The notes below the pieces were generated by a model. That model saw only the letters and a program-made list of their open reading frames with translations. It was not told where the DNA came from and ran no database searches. A stretch of 64,000 nucleotides of DNA, from contig CP012820.1 in assembly GCA_001936135.1 (NCBI GenBank), positions 1,178,001 through 1,242,000 of the forward strand, written 5' to 3'. Below, in pieces: positions 27,601-38,300 of the stretch; the first letter of the stretch is position 1, and every line of letters begins with the position of its first letter. The DNA comes from Saccharomycopsis fibuligera x Saccharomycopsis cf. fibuligera. Its lineage: Eukaryota > Ascomycota > Saccharomycetes > Ascoideales > Saccharomycopsidaceae. A program made the translations under genes and the position numbers.

Positions 27601-28989
27601 CATTCGTATAATAGTATTGTGGATGCTGAGTTTAAGAGTAATGATGAAGCATTTGACATTGTTAATTATAAATTGAACATGTGCCACAAGGGTGGCAACG
27701 GCAGTGACAAACAGCAACAGCAAAAGCAAAGGGAAGAACACATTTTGAAAATATTGGAGTTGATTCCAAGAAGTAATTTGTCCTCGTTGTATTTGGTCTT
27801 GAATCACATTTATCAAGTTTCCAAGTTGGGTTTTCCTGAAGCTAGCGGCAATGAAAATGACAATGAGACATTTCAACTTTTACAAAATAAATTCATTTCC
27901 GACATATCCAATCCGGTGAGCTCACAATCCAATTCGTTTCCTCTAGCTCATTTATTATTACGACCATCCAACAAGAATAAAAACAAAAATGGTAACAGCA
28001 CCACAAACACTAGCACTACTGTCACTAGCGCTGCCTCGTCGTTTTTCAGCTCGCAACCATCTACCCCATCGATAAACACCCAATCTGCTGGCGGTGCTGG
28101 TGGAGCTAATATTAACCGTGATTTGAAACCAACTAACAAAAAACTACAATTTTTCTACAAGAACCTTATAGAAGACCTAATAACCCCATCCGCATTAACT
28201 GCATTGAAAAATCTAATCATTGACAAGGAAGAACAACATCAAAAAAGCATGAAGTTAAAACAAATAAAAGAAAAAGAAGCAATTAGAAGTATCACGTCAG
28301 CAAATAACACTCCTGCTGCGTTATCTCGTAATAATTTGAAAAAGTTTTCCGGTCATAATGATGGCGGCGGTGTTGGTAATGGGGATGAAGAGATTTTGAA
28401 TTCCCGAAGATCTTCAGCTACTAATTCGACCAATGCAAAACGTGAAACTGGCAATGTTGGAGGTGCCAGTTGTGGTCCAAGGACAGCGTACACCGAGTCA
28501 ACAACTAGTGGACCTGTCTCATCGGTTCAAACTCCGGGAGGCACTCCAAAAATCGTCGTTGAAGGGCTAGCGTTACGGACCTTCGGCACTAAAAATAGAG
28601 TTGCTGGTGGCGCTTACTCTAATACTAACGCCACGCTAACGATGCCAGCAGCAACAGCCGCAAAGAATAGTAAAGAAGATGGGGATTTGGAAGATACCGC
28701 ATCACTAGCTTCTTCGAGTATTAGTACCAGTACTACTACGACTAATAATAGGCCAAATAGCTTGAACTTAAATTTGAGTAATTCCGCAAGGCCAAGAAGA
28801 AGAAGTTTCAGTTTGTTGAATAATGCAAATATTAGCATTAATACAGGTGATAATGCTAATAGTAGTACTAACAATGCTGGTGGTGGGATTAAGATTATGC
28901 CATTGTCTCAGTCAGCAGCTGTCTCGGCTCATAATTCTCCAGACATTAGTAGCGATGACGGTCAAAGGTCAAGTCATAGTAAAGCTTAA
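24607..28989 (+). CDS. RGD2: Rho GTPase-activating protein with F-BAR, DEP and RhoGAP domains (Rgd2-like)
   Basis: The 1460-residue protein carries a split F-BAR region (N-terminal half starting MHIANVFWSPDHDYG, second helical half about 635-720), a DEP domain at about 418-520 (TNHELSNWLKL ... FGQSLINRNLI), and a diverged RhoGAP domain at about 850-1200 that includes LINGLKLWLLELPDSLISF. This matches the order in S. cerevisiae Rgd2 (714 residues), a GAP for Cdc42 and Rho5. The doubled length comes from acidic, Asn/Ser/Thr-rich inserts and a 250-residue Ser/Asn-rich tail. The site where a RhoGAP arginine finger is expected reads SSWVQPF with no Arg; yeast Rgd2 also seems unusual there. A second ATG at 24628 starts directly at MHIANVFW and may be the real start, since yeast Rgd2 begins at the same motif. 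Confidence 0.87.
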   Translation: MPPTPPTMHIANVFWSPDHDYGAQVANLLLRIDTSVKQLGQTIVYIDRVKQTQITSSKTINDVVESSYSNNNGFNNNDTILTDPLLINSPSFDNGQSLSLIHQKLGLSTSSDEQKEKPLPKVRSLAANYELHLDHLSDVSYSRESLSTQIDAKILAEISEFRDLYQGFYKGASRDLNDYLHEYNKLLKITANHQAEYSNKCKNLEDFHDEVAAAATTSANGRTSSLAAALEGSPLAKNRTLKPLTSFHQRSFSNSSARSSVQGSPKAATGNINNLQASPLRTLTRTISNAMSRQNSDDESDDDADGKDEDDKDNDDDDFDDDYVSSDDDAAFNDDPDHFLNQLEFPMRIGASNFRNLDDLQAFVTKLYNDAKALETNLVSNSENKIANNIAGYFSSFNSKQDSSASSSLPSNANKESDTATVFITNHELSNWLKLNRSKTENSIKNIEAFGQSLINRNLIKLSVFKNSLFKINSKFQVTNESQVVTYEFTRFAKFVMNFDLEKHYILQQQKLQYKLQKKVMREELRNVKKERKLWEAKKHNNNQKGKAHSRIPSTESTTTTTTNSTTTATSASTNTTPFNKASDYIDDLKKNGFVTPKNRSRANTNTSNSLALPKSTPTTANTITNYLSNQFKSLAISANSSPETIAKRKDTIKQNIQLAEENFRKSVTALDHLKRNFESNFDQCLISFETFEKKKSYLVVNSLNYLSFLLMKQSEYEFKKFSKLNLMISESNNAKAIELELANLVKQNSMFYYSPFTTFKFEKNDIAYGSNGAMEHKNLINNTSLFGTDVSLLPLLHNITNNSSDGSQNNYLVYSVPIFLNQFLIKLYDSFLNNHEDKLNNENGSNTNKRTSTSTSNDHSSASAATASTDSLELGNYARSSWVQPFNILEAYDVRQKIIDLYQDNQDELFEQLFNKANELNSLNNHNHGSTTVGTGINAAANTAAEFQHSVFEKSISELFESTSLTSLINGLKLWLLELPDSLISFVVFEKLRNVYLHSYNSIVDAEFKSNDEAFDIVNYKLNMCHKGGNGSDKQQQQKQREEHILKILELIPRSNLSSLYLVLNHIYQVSKLGFPEASGNENDNETFQLLQNKFISDISNPVSSQSNSFPLAHLLLRPSNKNKNKNGNSTTNTSTTVTSAASSFFSSQPSTPSINTQSAGGAGGANINRDLKPTNKKLQFFYKNLIEDLITPSALTALKNLIIDKEEQHQKSMKLKQIKEKEAIRSITSANNTPAALSRNNLKKFSGHNDGGGVGNGDEEILNSRRSSATNSTNAKRETGNVGGASCGPRTAYTESTTSGPVSSVQTPGGTPKIVVEGLALRTFGTKNRVAGGAYSNTNATLTMPAATAAKNSKEDGDLEDTASLASSSISTSTTTTNNRPNSLNLNLSNSARPRRRSFSLLNNANISINTGDNANSSTNNAGGGIKIMPLSQSAAVSAHNSPDISSDDGQRSSHSKA

Positions 28990-29167
28990 TTAACTTTGAT
29001 TTACTTGATCAACTTAATTACCCTAATTGGCTGACTTGAACTACATTTTAAAGAAAAATGAATTTATTTGTTGTCTAGTATCCTCTGAGATTTGAGTTGT
29101 TCGCTGGAAATTTTACTTTTTTTGTTTCTTTTGTTTTTTGTTTTTTGTTTTTTGTTTTTTGTTTTTT

Positions 29168-29211
<44 letters not shown>

Positions 29212-30142
29212 TTTTTGCATAATACTTCATAGCATATGGTTTTCCTTATCTCGATTGCTCTACTGCTTTTGCAAGCTTTCAGCCTCTCAACTTTTCAACC
29301 TTTAAAATCACCCGCATCATTCAAAATTTTTTCTTTTTTGTTGCTCTTCTTTTACTAATTTTTTTTCTCTTTGTTTTTTTTCCCATCTAAATTATTCGGC
29401 TACGTTAAATTATTAGTTAAAAAATTTATTTTATGCTTCTCAGTTCCATATAATTCTACATTCTATAGTTCAAGGGCTATCACTCTATTGTATAATTACT
29501 GAGGTATTATTATTCTTTTCTACTCTTTTTGCTTTTGCTTCTGCCATTGTTTTTATGAGGTTTTCAGATAATAATAATACTCTTTTAGTATGTTTATTTT
29601 TATTATATTTTTTTCCTATTCTTATTCCTGTTCCTTTTTTTTTTTCAGAATCCGTACAATCTTGTTTTTCGTATAGGGTACTTCCAGTTGGAAAAAAGAT
29701 TAATAGTTTATAAGTGTCTCTACCTTGCCACTTTACTATCTTGCTACTCCAAACGTAAAAAGTTCAATTAATTACTTTTAGAATATTTTTTCTTTGCTCA
29801 AATTATCAATAAGCTCATACTGTTAGCGTCAATTATGTTGTAAGAGAAAGGTATTTATTAAACTCATCAGCAAGATAAACTCAAAAAAAAAGTAAGATTG
29901 GGAGAATCAACATAATTAAAATTAATAAGTAGGAAAACAAAATGATAATTCAAAAAGATACCGCGCAAAATAGGAACACATCAATGAGAAAAGCATCTAA
30001 GAGAAATACTTCTATAAATGAAAAAAACTATCACCAGAAAAATGTAGATATAAAAAAGAAGAATTGAATATCGAGAGGTGAAAATATATAATGAAGCAGC
30101 ACATATCATTGTGAAGCATTAGCGCACCCACGGCACCATAAG
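28990..30142. other. Convergent intergenic interval RGD2/RTT107
   Basis: The interval is very T-rich. A GTTTTTT heptamer array (about 29133-29168) runs into a poly(T) of about 40 (29169-29209). No gene is supported. Confidence 0.5.
29133..29209 (+). repeat. GTTTTTT heptamer array running into poly(T)
   Basis: About five heptamer units are followed by roughly 40 consecutive T. It lies 140-220 bp after the RGD2 stop and may act in 3'-end formation. Its length is likely to be unstable. Confidence 0.65.
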
Positions 30143-32872
30143 TTAACGGATAACATACTCATCATGGCCTTCAAGTTCCATTGAAAAAATACAAGCTACC
30201 ACCCAATTCCATTCAACCACTTTTGCCATCAATCCTTCGTCTTTACAAATCAGTCTGAACTTGTCAATCAACTTAACATTATCGGGGTTATTTCCAGCAG
30301 CACTCTTATCACCGGCAGGACGCATAGTAATCAAATAGCTTGTCTTTTCGTCACCACACACACTTATACTTTTTACGCCACCACGTAAAGCCAAGGCATT
30401 TTTCAATTGTTTAACTTTCGTAGGGAGCCCATGTGCCGATAAAATTTTATTAAGTATAGCGGCACCACCCGGCACGTAGCTTGTTATGTTGAAGCTCATT
30501 TGGTTGAATAGAAGATTTTTTGACTTTGCCCGACTGGTAGCTTTTTCAAGTAATGTTGATAACGGGATTGGAAGCTCGCTAATATTGCTAGATTTTCCCT
30601 GTTTCTCAAGGGAATAATCAGCGATTTGAAACGTCTGGAGCTGATTTTGCTTGTACGCGGCAATCACATCACTAATAAATTTTGGATGCAAAATGTATTT
30701 TGGACCCTTAGCTAACGCGGAAAGGAACTTCTCGGTACGCATAATACGAGGCGCCACAATAATGTTAGCTTTAAGTGGATCTCTGGCCATATGAATCCCC
30801 ATGGACAAAAGAATCTGAGAATCAGAACGAGAAATATCGTCGCAACCAGTGGTGATGATGTGAAAGTCAAAATTTGTAATGGTTTTGTCGCCAACTGGTG
30901 TTTGAGATTGCGTTTGCGCATGAGACTCTGGGGTAACGCTTCTTGAGATTGACTTCTTTTGTCTTTTGCGAGTATTGATGCCAGTAGTAGCAGTAGTAGC
31001 AGTTGGCACTGTTGTTGCCGTTGTTGTAGTAGAAGCAGCATCATTTTCTCTATTGGCAGCGGCCGCAGATTGGTTACTTTTGGTACTGCTGGAAGTAGAT
31101 TCTTCACTACCTGATTTTCTCTTTAATTCACGCTTTGCGCGATCTGCTTCAATCTCGCTCGGTAGTTTAGGAAATTTCTGATTACGATGCTGTTTTTGGA
31201 AAACGTTTAATTCTTCCATGTCCGAATGTAACTTTTGTGCTGCTTTTAACGCTGCTTTTCTGCCACTGGTAAGAATTGGAATATATTCCGCTGTTGCTGC
31301 TTCTGCTTCTGCTACTGCTTCTGCTTCTGCTTCTGCTACTGCTGCTGTCGCTGTGCTGGCTGTCTTTGACGTCTTTGGTTTTCTCTTTGGATTTTCAACC
31401 AAACTATCACTTTGCTTGCTCTCATCCTTGTTAGTGCTTATTGATTGTTGTCTTTTGCTTGCATCATAAAATTTCTTAATAGATTCTTCGTCAAATTTGA
31501 CATTTCCAAGTAAAGATGATGGCTCATTGGTTTCGTTTATTATACGATATTTGTCATTTTTACCATCACTGTTGATAAAAAGCCACTGTTTATAACACTC
31601 TTCAATCCATAAATGATTCCTTATCTTGATTGAATTCCATAACTTGGCAGCTTCGTACTTGGCCCCTACTGGCCTTGCACATATTAAATAGTCTACTCTT
31701 GGATTTAAACTGCGGGAAAAATTACCACCAATTGAAGTAATGAGATTCTCAAGGTACATTCTACCATCACCCGTATAGTTAGTCGCGCTGAAAATCAAGT
31801 TTTCAAAGTCTGGCAATCCAGTTTTGCTGATTGGATAATGAAGAAGGTTATTGAGAGGTGAAAAGTACTCATTGCGGGCAAGCATAGCAAAGAGCCAAGA
31901 TAAGTTACCAACGGTATAATGCTGTTTTGATGAGGTGATGTAATCTTTGCCGGCGCGGTACTTGCCAACATAAATTTTCTGTATGACTGTATTTCCATCA
32001 ACATTTTTGTTATTATCATCACCATTTTCTTCAATACTCTCAAGCACTTGCCCACCAGCACTGCGGATTAAACTTTTGATGAGATTACAAATCCTCGTAT
32101 CCAACTGGAGATCTTCCGCAATATAAAATTCTTTCTCTTTGAAAAACTTATTTTCTGCACTCTTAACTTCTACATTTGTCGTTGCGGCATACAAGCTTTT
32201 TGAAAAAGACATGGTCGTAAACTGGTCAACCTTCACTTCATCATTGCCAAACTCCACACTTGGCGAATCTAGCAAATATGCTTTTTCATCTACTTTCTGC
32301 TTCTGTTTCAAACAATCGTCAATCCAATGCGGTAAAACGCATTTGATGTCTTTCTCAGGAATCAGATTGGCAATGACACAAGCATCATTCAGCACATCCA
32401 TGGATACAACATGGGTAGTGAATTTGGTGACATTATCCTGATATTGTCCACCATGCTCGAGCACCGCGGCAATGATTGCTTCTTTGTCACCACGAGGCAA
32501 CTCCTGCACCACTGCAACAAAAACGTCTTTTAGATAGAGATTTGTGTTTGGAGAATATGGTCGTAAGCTAATGAGACGTTTTAAGTTAATGGAATCGTGC
32601 ACCCAACGAGGAGTTACAATGGGGATCATGTTGACATCGGCAAAAACGAACTCAGGAAAGTTGATGTTTGTGGCGATGATATGTGTAAGGTTCAGTAATT
32701 CGATGGAATCAATATTTTCTGCAACATTTTTTTTTTTCGTAATTATTTTCTCAACGCCATTGGAAACAAGAATTTCCTTGAGTTGATCGATTTCGTGAGT
32801 GGGCAAGTCATCGGATTCCACGATGAGGAACCGGAAGTGCTTGAAATGTTCTTTTTTCTTGATGGTTGACAT
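30143..32872 (-). CDS. RTT107: BRCT-repeat genome-stability scaffold Rtt107 (Brc1-like)
   Basis: The 909-residue protein has four BRCT repeats in the N-terminal half and two at the C-terminus (about 680-780 and 800-909). Visible BRCT cores include TPRWVHDSI, LPHWIDDCL, GNLSWLF, NHLWIEECY and the final WNWVVACIF. The linker (about 475-670) is charged and low complexity with an Ala-Glu/Val repeat. Rtt107/Brc1 recognises gamma-H2A through its last BRCT pair and scaffolds Slx4 and Smc5/6 at stalled forks. S. cerevisiae Rtt107 is 1070 residues and S. pombe Brc1 878. The ATG at 32870-32872 is used; the codon before it is TTG, not a start. The gene converges with RGD2. Confidence 0.88.
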   Translation of the reverse strand: MSTIKKKEHFKHFRFLIVESDDLPTHEIDQLKEILVSNGVEKIITKKKNVAENIDSIELLNLTHIIATNINFPEFVFADVNMIPIVTPRWVHDSINLKRLISLRPYSPNTNLYLKDVFVAVVQELPRGDKEAIIAAVLEHGGQYQDNVTKFTTHVVSMDVLNDACVIANLIPEKDIKCVLPHWIDDCLKQKQKVDEKAYLLDSPSVEFGNDEVKVDQFTTMSFSKSLYAATTNVEVKSAENKFFKEKEFYIAEDLQLDTRICNLIKSLIRSAGGQVLESIEENGDDNNKNVDGNTVIQKIYVGKYRAGKDYITSSKQHYTVGNLSWLFAMLARNEYFSPLNNLLHYPISKTGLPDFENLIFSATNYTGDGRMYLENLITSIGGNFSRSLNPRVDYLICARPVGAKYEAAKLWNSIKIRNHLWIEECYKQWLFINSDGKNDKYRIINETNEPSSLLGNVKFDEESIKKFYDASKRQQSISTNKDESKQSDSLVENPKRKPKTSKTASTATAAVAEAEAEAVAEAEAATAEYIPILTSGRKAALKAAQKLHSDMEELNVFQKQHRNQKFPKLPSEIEADRAKRELKRKSGSEESTSSSTKSNQSAAAANRENDAASTTTTATTVPTATTATTGINTRKRQKKSISRSVTPESHAQTQSQTPVGDKTITNFDFHIITTGCDDISRSDSQILLSMGIHMARDPLKANIIVAPRIMRTEKFLSALAKGPKYILHPKFISDVIAAYKQNQLQTFQIADYSLEKQGKSSNISELPIPLSTLLEKATSRAKSKNLLFNQMSFNITSYVPGGAAILNKILSAHGLPTKVKQLKNALALRGGVKSISVCGDEKTSYLITMRPAGDKSAAGNNPDNVKLIDKFRLICKDEGLMAKVVEWNWVVACIFSMELEGHDEYVIR

Positions 32873-33597
32873 CAAAATTAATTTGTTGCAAGATTTGAAG
32901 AATTGATACTGATATGATGCAGTCGAGACTTACTTTAACCAGGGGAAGCACTATGTAATTAATATGGAGTACTAATTTGACCCAAAACAACAATATTAGA
33001 ATTCAAATCAGCATCTGTTCAAATTCTAGCGTAGCACAGCAAGAGTCACGAAAATTTCATTTTTGTTTTTTTGTAGTCCCTTCTGGAAAAACAAAAACAG
33101 AAGATGAAAACAAATTACGCGTTCGTTAAGGTAGTAAGTCATGTGATATATTTTCTCATCTTTGGTCTGCAGTTTTTTCAACATGACACGCACTTCAGCG
33201 CTTAAATTCCTACAGCACTTGGATGTTTGAAAGTGGAATAATTGTATTAGAGAACGGTTGTTTTAGAAAAGCTTGTACATAAAAGTGGCCTAAGAAATGA
33301 AAAAGAAATAATAGCAGAAGGAAATCAATTATAATAAAAACAACAGAGCAGAAAGAATAAAAACACACGTAACGTTAGAAAATTGACAATAAAGATTAAG
33401 TAACGGGTCGGGTATGCTGTAGGGAATCACCGCTTTGAAAAAACTAAAACGTGATAAACCTAAGGCAACCATAAAGAAGGGAATCAGTGATTATGAAGTA
33501 ATAATAAAATCGTTTTTTTTTGGAGAAATCTTGACAAAAAATGGGTAGTTTTGCATTTTGTTTTGTATTTTCAATGGAAAAGCTGACTTCTAGGTGT
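32873..33597. other. Intergenic interval, RTT107 upstream and GPI-gene downstream
   Basis: This 0.7-kb interval is A/T-rich with a TTTTTTTT run near 33513. It holds the RTT107 promoter and the 3' end of the next minus-strand gene. No gene is supported. Confidence 0.45.
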
Positions 33598-33760
33598 TTA
33601 GATTAAAGCCAAAACAGCAACGACACCGGCGGCACCAGAAGCAGCATAGCTAATCCAGTGTCCATTGGAAGATTCCAAGAATGAGTTACCAATTCTAGCG
33701 GCACCAGCCTTAGAAGAAGAAGAGGACCCACTGCTGCTTGAGCCAGAACCAGAATCAGAG

Positions 33761-33791
<31 letters not shown>

Positions 33792-34917
33792 TAGAACTAG
33801 AATCAGAGTCTGTGTCAGTGGAGTCATCACTGGAACTAGAGCTAGAGTCACTGCTAGAAGAGTTGGAGCTGATAGTGCTGTTTAAGTTGTAAGCAGAGGT
33901 CAAAGTGTGCAATTTGTGGCTACTGATAGAAGAGGTGCCGTTGACACCGGAACCAGAAGTGGCAGAAGAAGAGCCAGAAGTGATTGTTGAGTTAGCAGAT
34001 GCACCAGAACCAGTAGTTGCAGCAGCAACAGCGGCACCAGAGGCGGCAGAAGCGTCTGCGCCAGAAGCAGAGGCGCCGGCACCAGAAGTGGCAGAAGCGT
34101 CAGCACCAGAAGCAGAAGCGTCGGCGCCAGAAGCAGAGGCGCCGGCACCAGAAGTGGCAGAAGCGTCAGCACCAGAAGCAGAGGCGCCAGCGCCAGAAGC
34201 GGCAGAAGCGTCAGCGCCAGAAGCGGCAGAAGCATCGGCACCAGAAGTGGCAGAAGCATCGGCACCAGAAGTGGCAGAAGCGTCAGCGCCAGAAGCGGCA
34301 GAAGCACCGGCACCAGAAGCAGAAGCGTCAGCACCAGAAGTGGCAGAAGCGTCAGCACCAGAAGCGGCAGAAGCATCGGCACCAGAAGTGGCAGAAGCGT
34401 CAGCGCCAGAAGCGGCAGAAGCATCGGCACCAGAAGCAGAAGCGTCGGCACCAGAAGTGGCAGAAGCGTCAGCACCAGAAGCAGAAGTGGCAGCGGCAGC
34501 GGCAGCAGCATCAGTCTTATCGCCAGAGGTGGCGGCGGAAGCTGAAGCTGAAGCTTCGGCAGCAGAGGCTGATTGGGTAACAGAGTTAATGGCAGCAGAA
34601 GCAGCAGCGCTAGCATCAGCACCAGAATTAATGGCGGCGACAGCATCAGCAGCAGCGGCCTCAGAGTTTGGAAGAGAAATAGCACCAGAAATAGCGGTGT
34701 TGGTAGCAATATTAGTTTGCACAGAGCCAACGATTTCTTCAACGACTGATGAAGCAGCAGCGGCAGCATAAGCCTTAGAAACGGCTGAGTCTATGGTAAA
34801 GACTTTGGTTTCAGCACCAGTGGCGGTGTTTTCTTCCGTCACGGTGTAAACATAAGCGGATTGACCCACTTGGAACAACACGGTAGAAGCAAAAGCAATA
34901 TTCTTCAAGGCCAACAT
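33598..34917 (-). CDS. GPI-anchored Ala/Ser-rich repetitive cell-wall protein
   Basis: From ATG 34915-34917 the product is 439 residues. It has an N-terminal signal peptide (about 1-20, hydrophobic core FASTVLFQV), a short conserved-looking head containing YVYTVTEENTATG, an Ala-rich region, and about 20 tandem units of the type SGADASA(A/T) (about 150-285). A Ser/Asn/Asp-rich stalk and a C-terminal GPI signal follow: a small-residue cleavage zone near SSNG, then the hydrophobic tail ASGAAGVVAVLALI. It is probably linked to wall glucan. I do not recognise the exact gene; the head may relate to other fungal wall proteins. A longer frame extends upstream, but it begins at a TTG and would bury the signal peptide. 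A TATATAA element lies about 145 bp upstream (35061-35067). Confidence 0.82.
34057..34480 (-). repeat. Tandem 21/24-bp minisatellite encoding SGADASA-type units
   Basis: Units of 7 or 8 codons (Ser-Gly-Ala-Asp/Gly-Ala-Ser-Ala, with or without Ala/Thr) repeat with few changes. Because every unit is a multiple of three and lacks stop codons in several frames, long spurious frames open on both strands across it. Copy number is expected to vary between strains. Confidence 0.85.
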
Positions 34918-35255
34918 TTTGTATATGTGTATTATGGGTATTTTTATGGTATGGTAGATTGTATGGTACAAGCAATAAGTAAAAACAAACAGCAAAAAAA
35001 GAATCAAAAAATATTCAAATATTCATCAACACTAATTATATAAGAAGGAAAAAGCCTTGTTTATATATGTTTGGCTTGGTGATCGTTGAAAGAGTCCATA
35101 AAGCTGGTGAACTGTTAGTTGAGTCAGTGGATATTGGAAAATGATTTACGCTGCAGCGAAACATGAAACTGCACGCTTTAGCTCATCCTGCACATCGACG
35201 CGCAACGCGGAGATCGTTTGGCAAGTTGGCCAAGGATGGAGTAGCCACGGCTGAA

Positions 35256-35298
35256 TGATTTAATGAGTTGAAAAATGCTCTGTGATTTAATGAGTTGA

Positions 35299-35330
<32 letters not shown>

Positions 35331-35331
35331 T
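35256..35331. repeat. 20-bp direct repeat followed by TG dinucleotide array
   Basis: TGATTTAATGAGTTGAAAAA occurs at 35256-35275 and again at 35283-35302. It is followed directly by about 14 TG units (35304-35331). Its role is unknown. Confidence 0.75.
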
Positions 35332-38300
35332 TAAAGTAAATTCGCAATACTTGTAACGTCTTTGGCGCCTTTAAGATGACCACCAATTACAATTGAGGTT
35401 CCATAATTCACGTTGAAGTCAACGAACGAAAAAAATTCTAGCACATTTTACTCCTGAAATAAGCTTAGATTTGACGCTTTAGGCAGCCTTCGGTTGCAGA
35501 ATTAGGGAACCGTAGGTGCTCCTTTTTACCACAATTGATTGCCAAAAACGCGTGGGATATACATATAATCACGAAGAATAGATTTGCACCTGTTGCAACA
35601 TTGAGTTCAAACGGCTATACTATTGAGCTTCGTGCGATGGAACCCTGTTTAGTGTTCCATTTCCTCACTAAATGCCTTAGATAGGCCCCATTTTTCTTTC
35701 TCACGTAAGCTTGATTTTTTTTACAGTATTCTCGTCAATTGAGCACCTGTGCCAGAAGCACCATAGAGTTCTCTCTGGACATTAAAAAAAATGGCTTTTA
35801 AACAGAAGAAGTAAACGAATTGCAGTGTAAACTGAGTTTTTGTGAAATAATTGGCTTGCACACTACAAAATAGCGCAATTAAACAGCCTAGTCTGTTATT
35901 ACAATTCCATTGCACATTATAGTGATTATACTTGCTAAGTTAACAGCGATTGGCAATACTGGCTGGCTGAAGCTAAGGTGTGTCTCAAAGAGACGAGCTG
36001 TTTTATCGTTAATTAATTGACTTCCGCTGAAAAATTATTGAATTGAGAAATTCTGTGAATGTTTTGCGTTACACTAATTGGGAACCCAATGCAATTTCAG
36101 CCATGCTGTAGTGCTACTCGATAATTGGCTGACAAGTTGGCCAGCACGCATGTACTTTCACGTGGGGCTGTTCTTTTGCAGGCATGTCTTGGTTTTCCGA
36201 AGACTGTCGTATCTTCCTTTCTATTGTCTACGGCATTGCATCGGCCATGCTCTTTGTTTTTGTTATATAGTAGCGTAAACTTTTTGTTTTGACTATTTTT
36301 TTTTTCTGCAGATGGTGTATCGCATCGCAATTGCAGACATTATGTTGACCTGCTCAAAAGGGGAGTCAAGCTCCTTCCCTGTTTGGGCATGACCAAGGTC
36401 TAAATGTTGGAAAGTTGAGCTTTGGACAGTTTTGGCAATAATAGCCTCTCCCTCTAGCAAAATTGATGAGGTATGTTTTATTCATAGCCAAAATAGATAT
36501 GCAGTCATAATTGTATCCAATTTCTCGGATAACAAAACTCATCAAAAAATAGTTATTTCTGAACGATGCAGAACGAAATTCATATCATAGCTTGTGAATC
36601 TAATTTTTGATGCTGATCAAATAAATGGTTCACGGGGCGCGAACTTAGCTTAAGCCTCTGCTCCGTTAGTAATTTCCATTGTAGCTATCGACTAACATAA
36701 AATCACACACATTTGTATATATACATTTTCAATTTTGCAGGTTATACTTTTGCTGTTAGCTGACGATGATAGATGTGAAAGCAGGAGGATGCTTTGGTAA
36801 CTGCCGATATATTGTGGAGACATGTATTTCCAAGACATTGAGAAAATCTGGCTGAAAAAGTAGATAAACGGCCATGTTATACAACAACAAAAAAAAAAAA
36901 AAAAAAAAAAAAAATTAGGCACTTAGAAGAAACACTTTTCTATTCCAGATCCAGCACATAGCTATAGATATTGGCCATAGCGAAATAGACCAGGAAGCTG
37001 ATGAGGCTGGTCTGCAACCGGAAGGCCAAAAGCCATCATCTTTTTATTTTTTATCACACTTAAGCTATAATTTTTGGCGATTTCGTTGAACATAATATTT
37101 TTGCATAGCGTTCTACTCAAAGTAGAGATGCATCATTTACTCTTAGCTTGCCTTAAATTTGCTCTTGTATCAGAACTTTAAAATGTTTAAACATATTAGT
37201 ACACGGCCATTTTTAAATATGCCTCAATAAAAACTTATCAAAGAGTGATTGTTTTGCAACCTTGTTAATAAAAATATCCCGAAATATTTATAAGTACAGT
37301 CATCTGCGTAAAATTCACTAGGCTTTATATACATCTTATACTGCCAGATGCTAAAGGAAGTGACAAGGTGCCGGTCGTGCGAGCAATAATCGTCATAAAA
37401 TCAAAGTAAGCAAACTTTAGGTATGGATACGCGCTTCTATGGTAGAAACTTTTTGAAAATGTCAGATTTTGATTTGCATGTTGCCGTAATACATTAGTGT
37501 AGCAATTGTCCATTAAGTCTCCATACTTGTGCAACCACCAAAAACAAGGCACTTTGTGGAATTTTCAATGTAAAGTTATTTCCTAATAATCGCGATTAAT
37601 CGCAAGTATACAAGCAGGCATTGAAAAATGAATATACTGTTTTCTGATCTAAACTTCCGAAATATAAAATTGCTTAGCTGAAACAAGGCTTTATAACAAG
37701 ATTTCTATTCTCGTTTCTAAAAACAAATGATTCGTCTATGGTAGCTCGCAGCACTTTTTTTTTTAACAGGTTTTGGAGAGTTTTGTATGGTTTTTATTGA
37801 TCCGATTATTTGCATACAATTTTTCTGGTAAAAGGATGGCGAGCTGAAGAAGAATAACAAAAAGTCTAGACTTTTTCAAAACCCAAAAAACGCAGTGACA
37901 GAGAGGTTACCATGAAAACTTCAGAGAAATAGAAAGCAGTCAACACCAAATTAATATACATCTTTGGGCCCCAATCTTCGACATTTGGCCTACAGCCTTC
38001 CATTTTCTGTTGTGGGACAGCTGGTCGGGTTAACAAACAGAGTGGATACCGGTGATTTTGCGTTGTACATCTTTTTCCTTATGAGCAGCAAGCGCCACTA
38101 TGCGCGTTCTGCCAATCCGTAAACCGTGCGGTTTCAAGACTCTTTTCCAGATTACTGGTGCTACGTCCATTGATATCTGTAGGTGCTTTTATGTCAATTC
38201 TTGTGAAGTGACTTGGCCCACAAGCGATTGTCCAAAGTCAATACATTCGAACTAAGAACGTCTTTTTCTGTTGTTACTCACAAACTGATGTTCCAAGTAA

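Noticed and set aside
33900-34771. Long open frames on the plus strand and in a second minus frame across the GPI gene
   Set aside because: They arise because the triplet-based repeat lacks stops in several frames. The products are monotonous (Ala-Glu-Pro, Leu-Leu-Pro or Arg-Gln-Lys rich) with no signal peptide or family motif.
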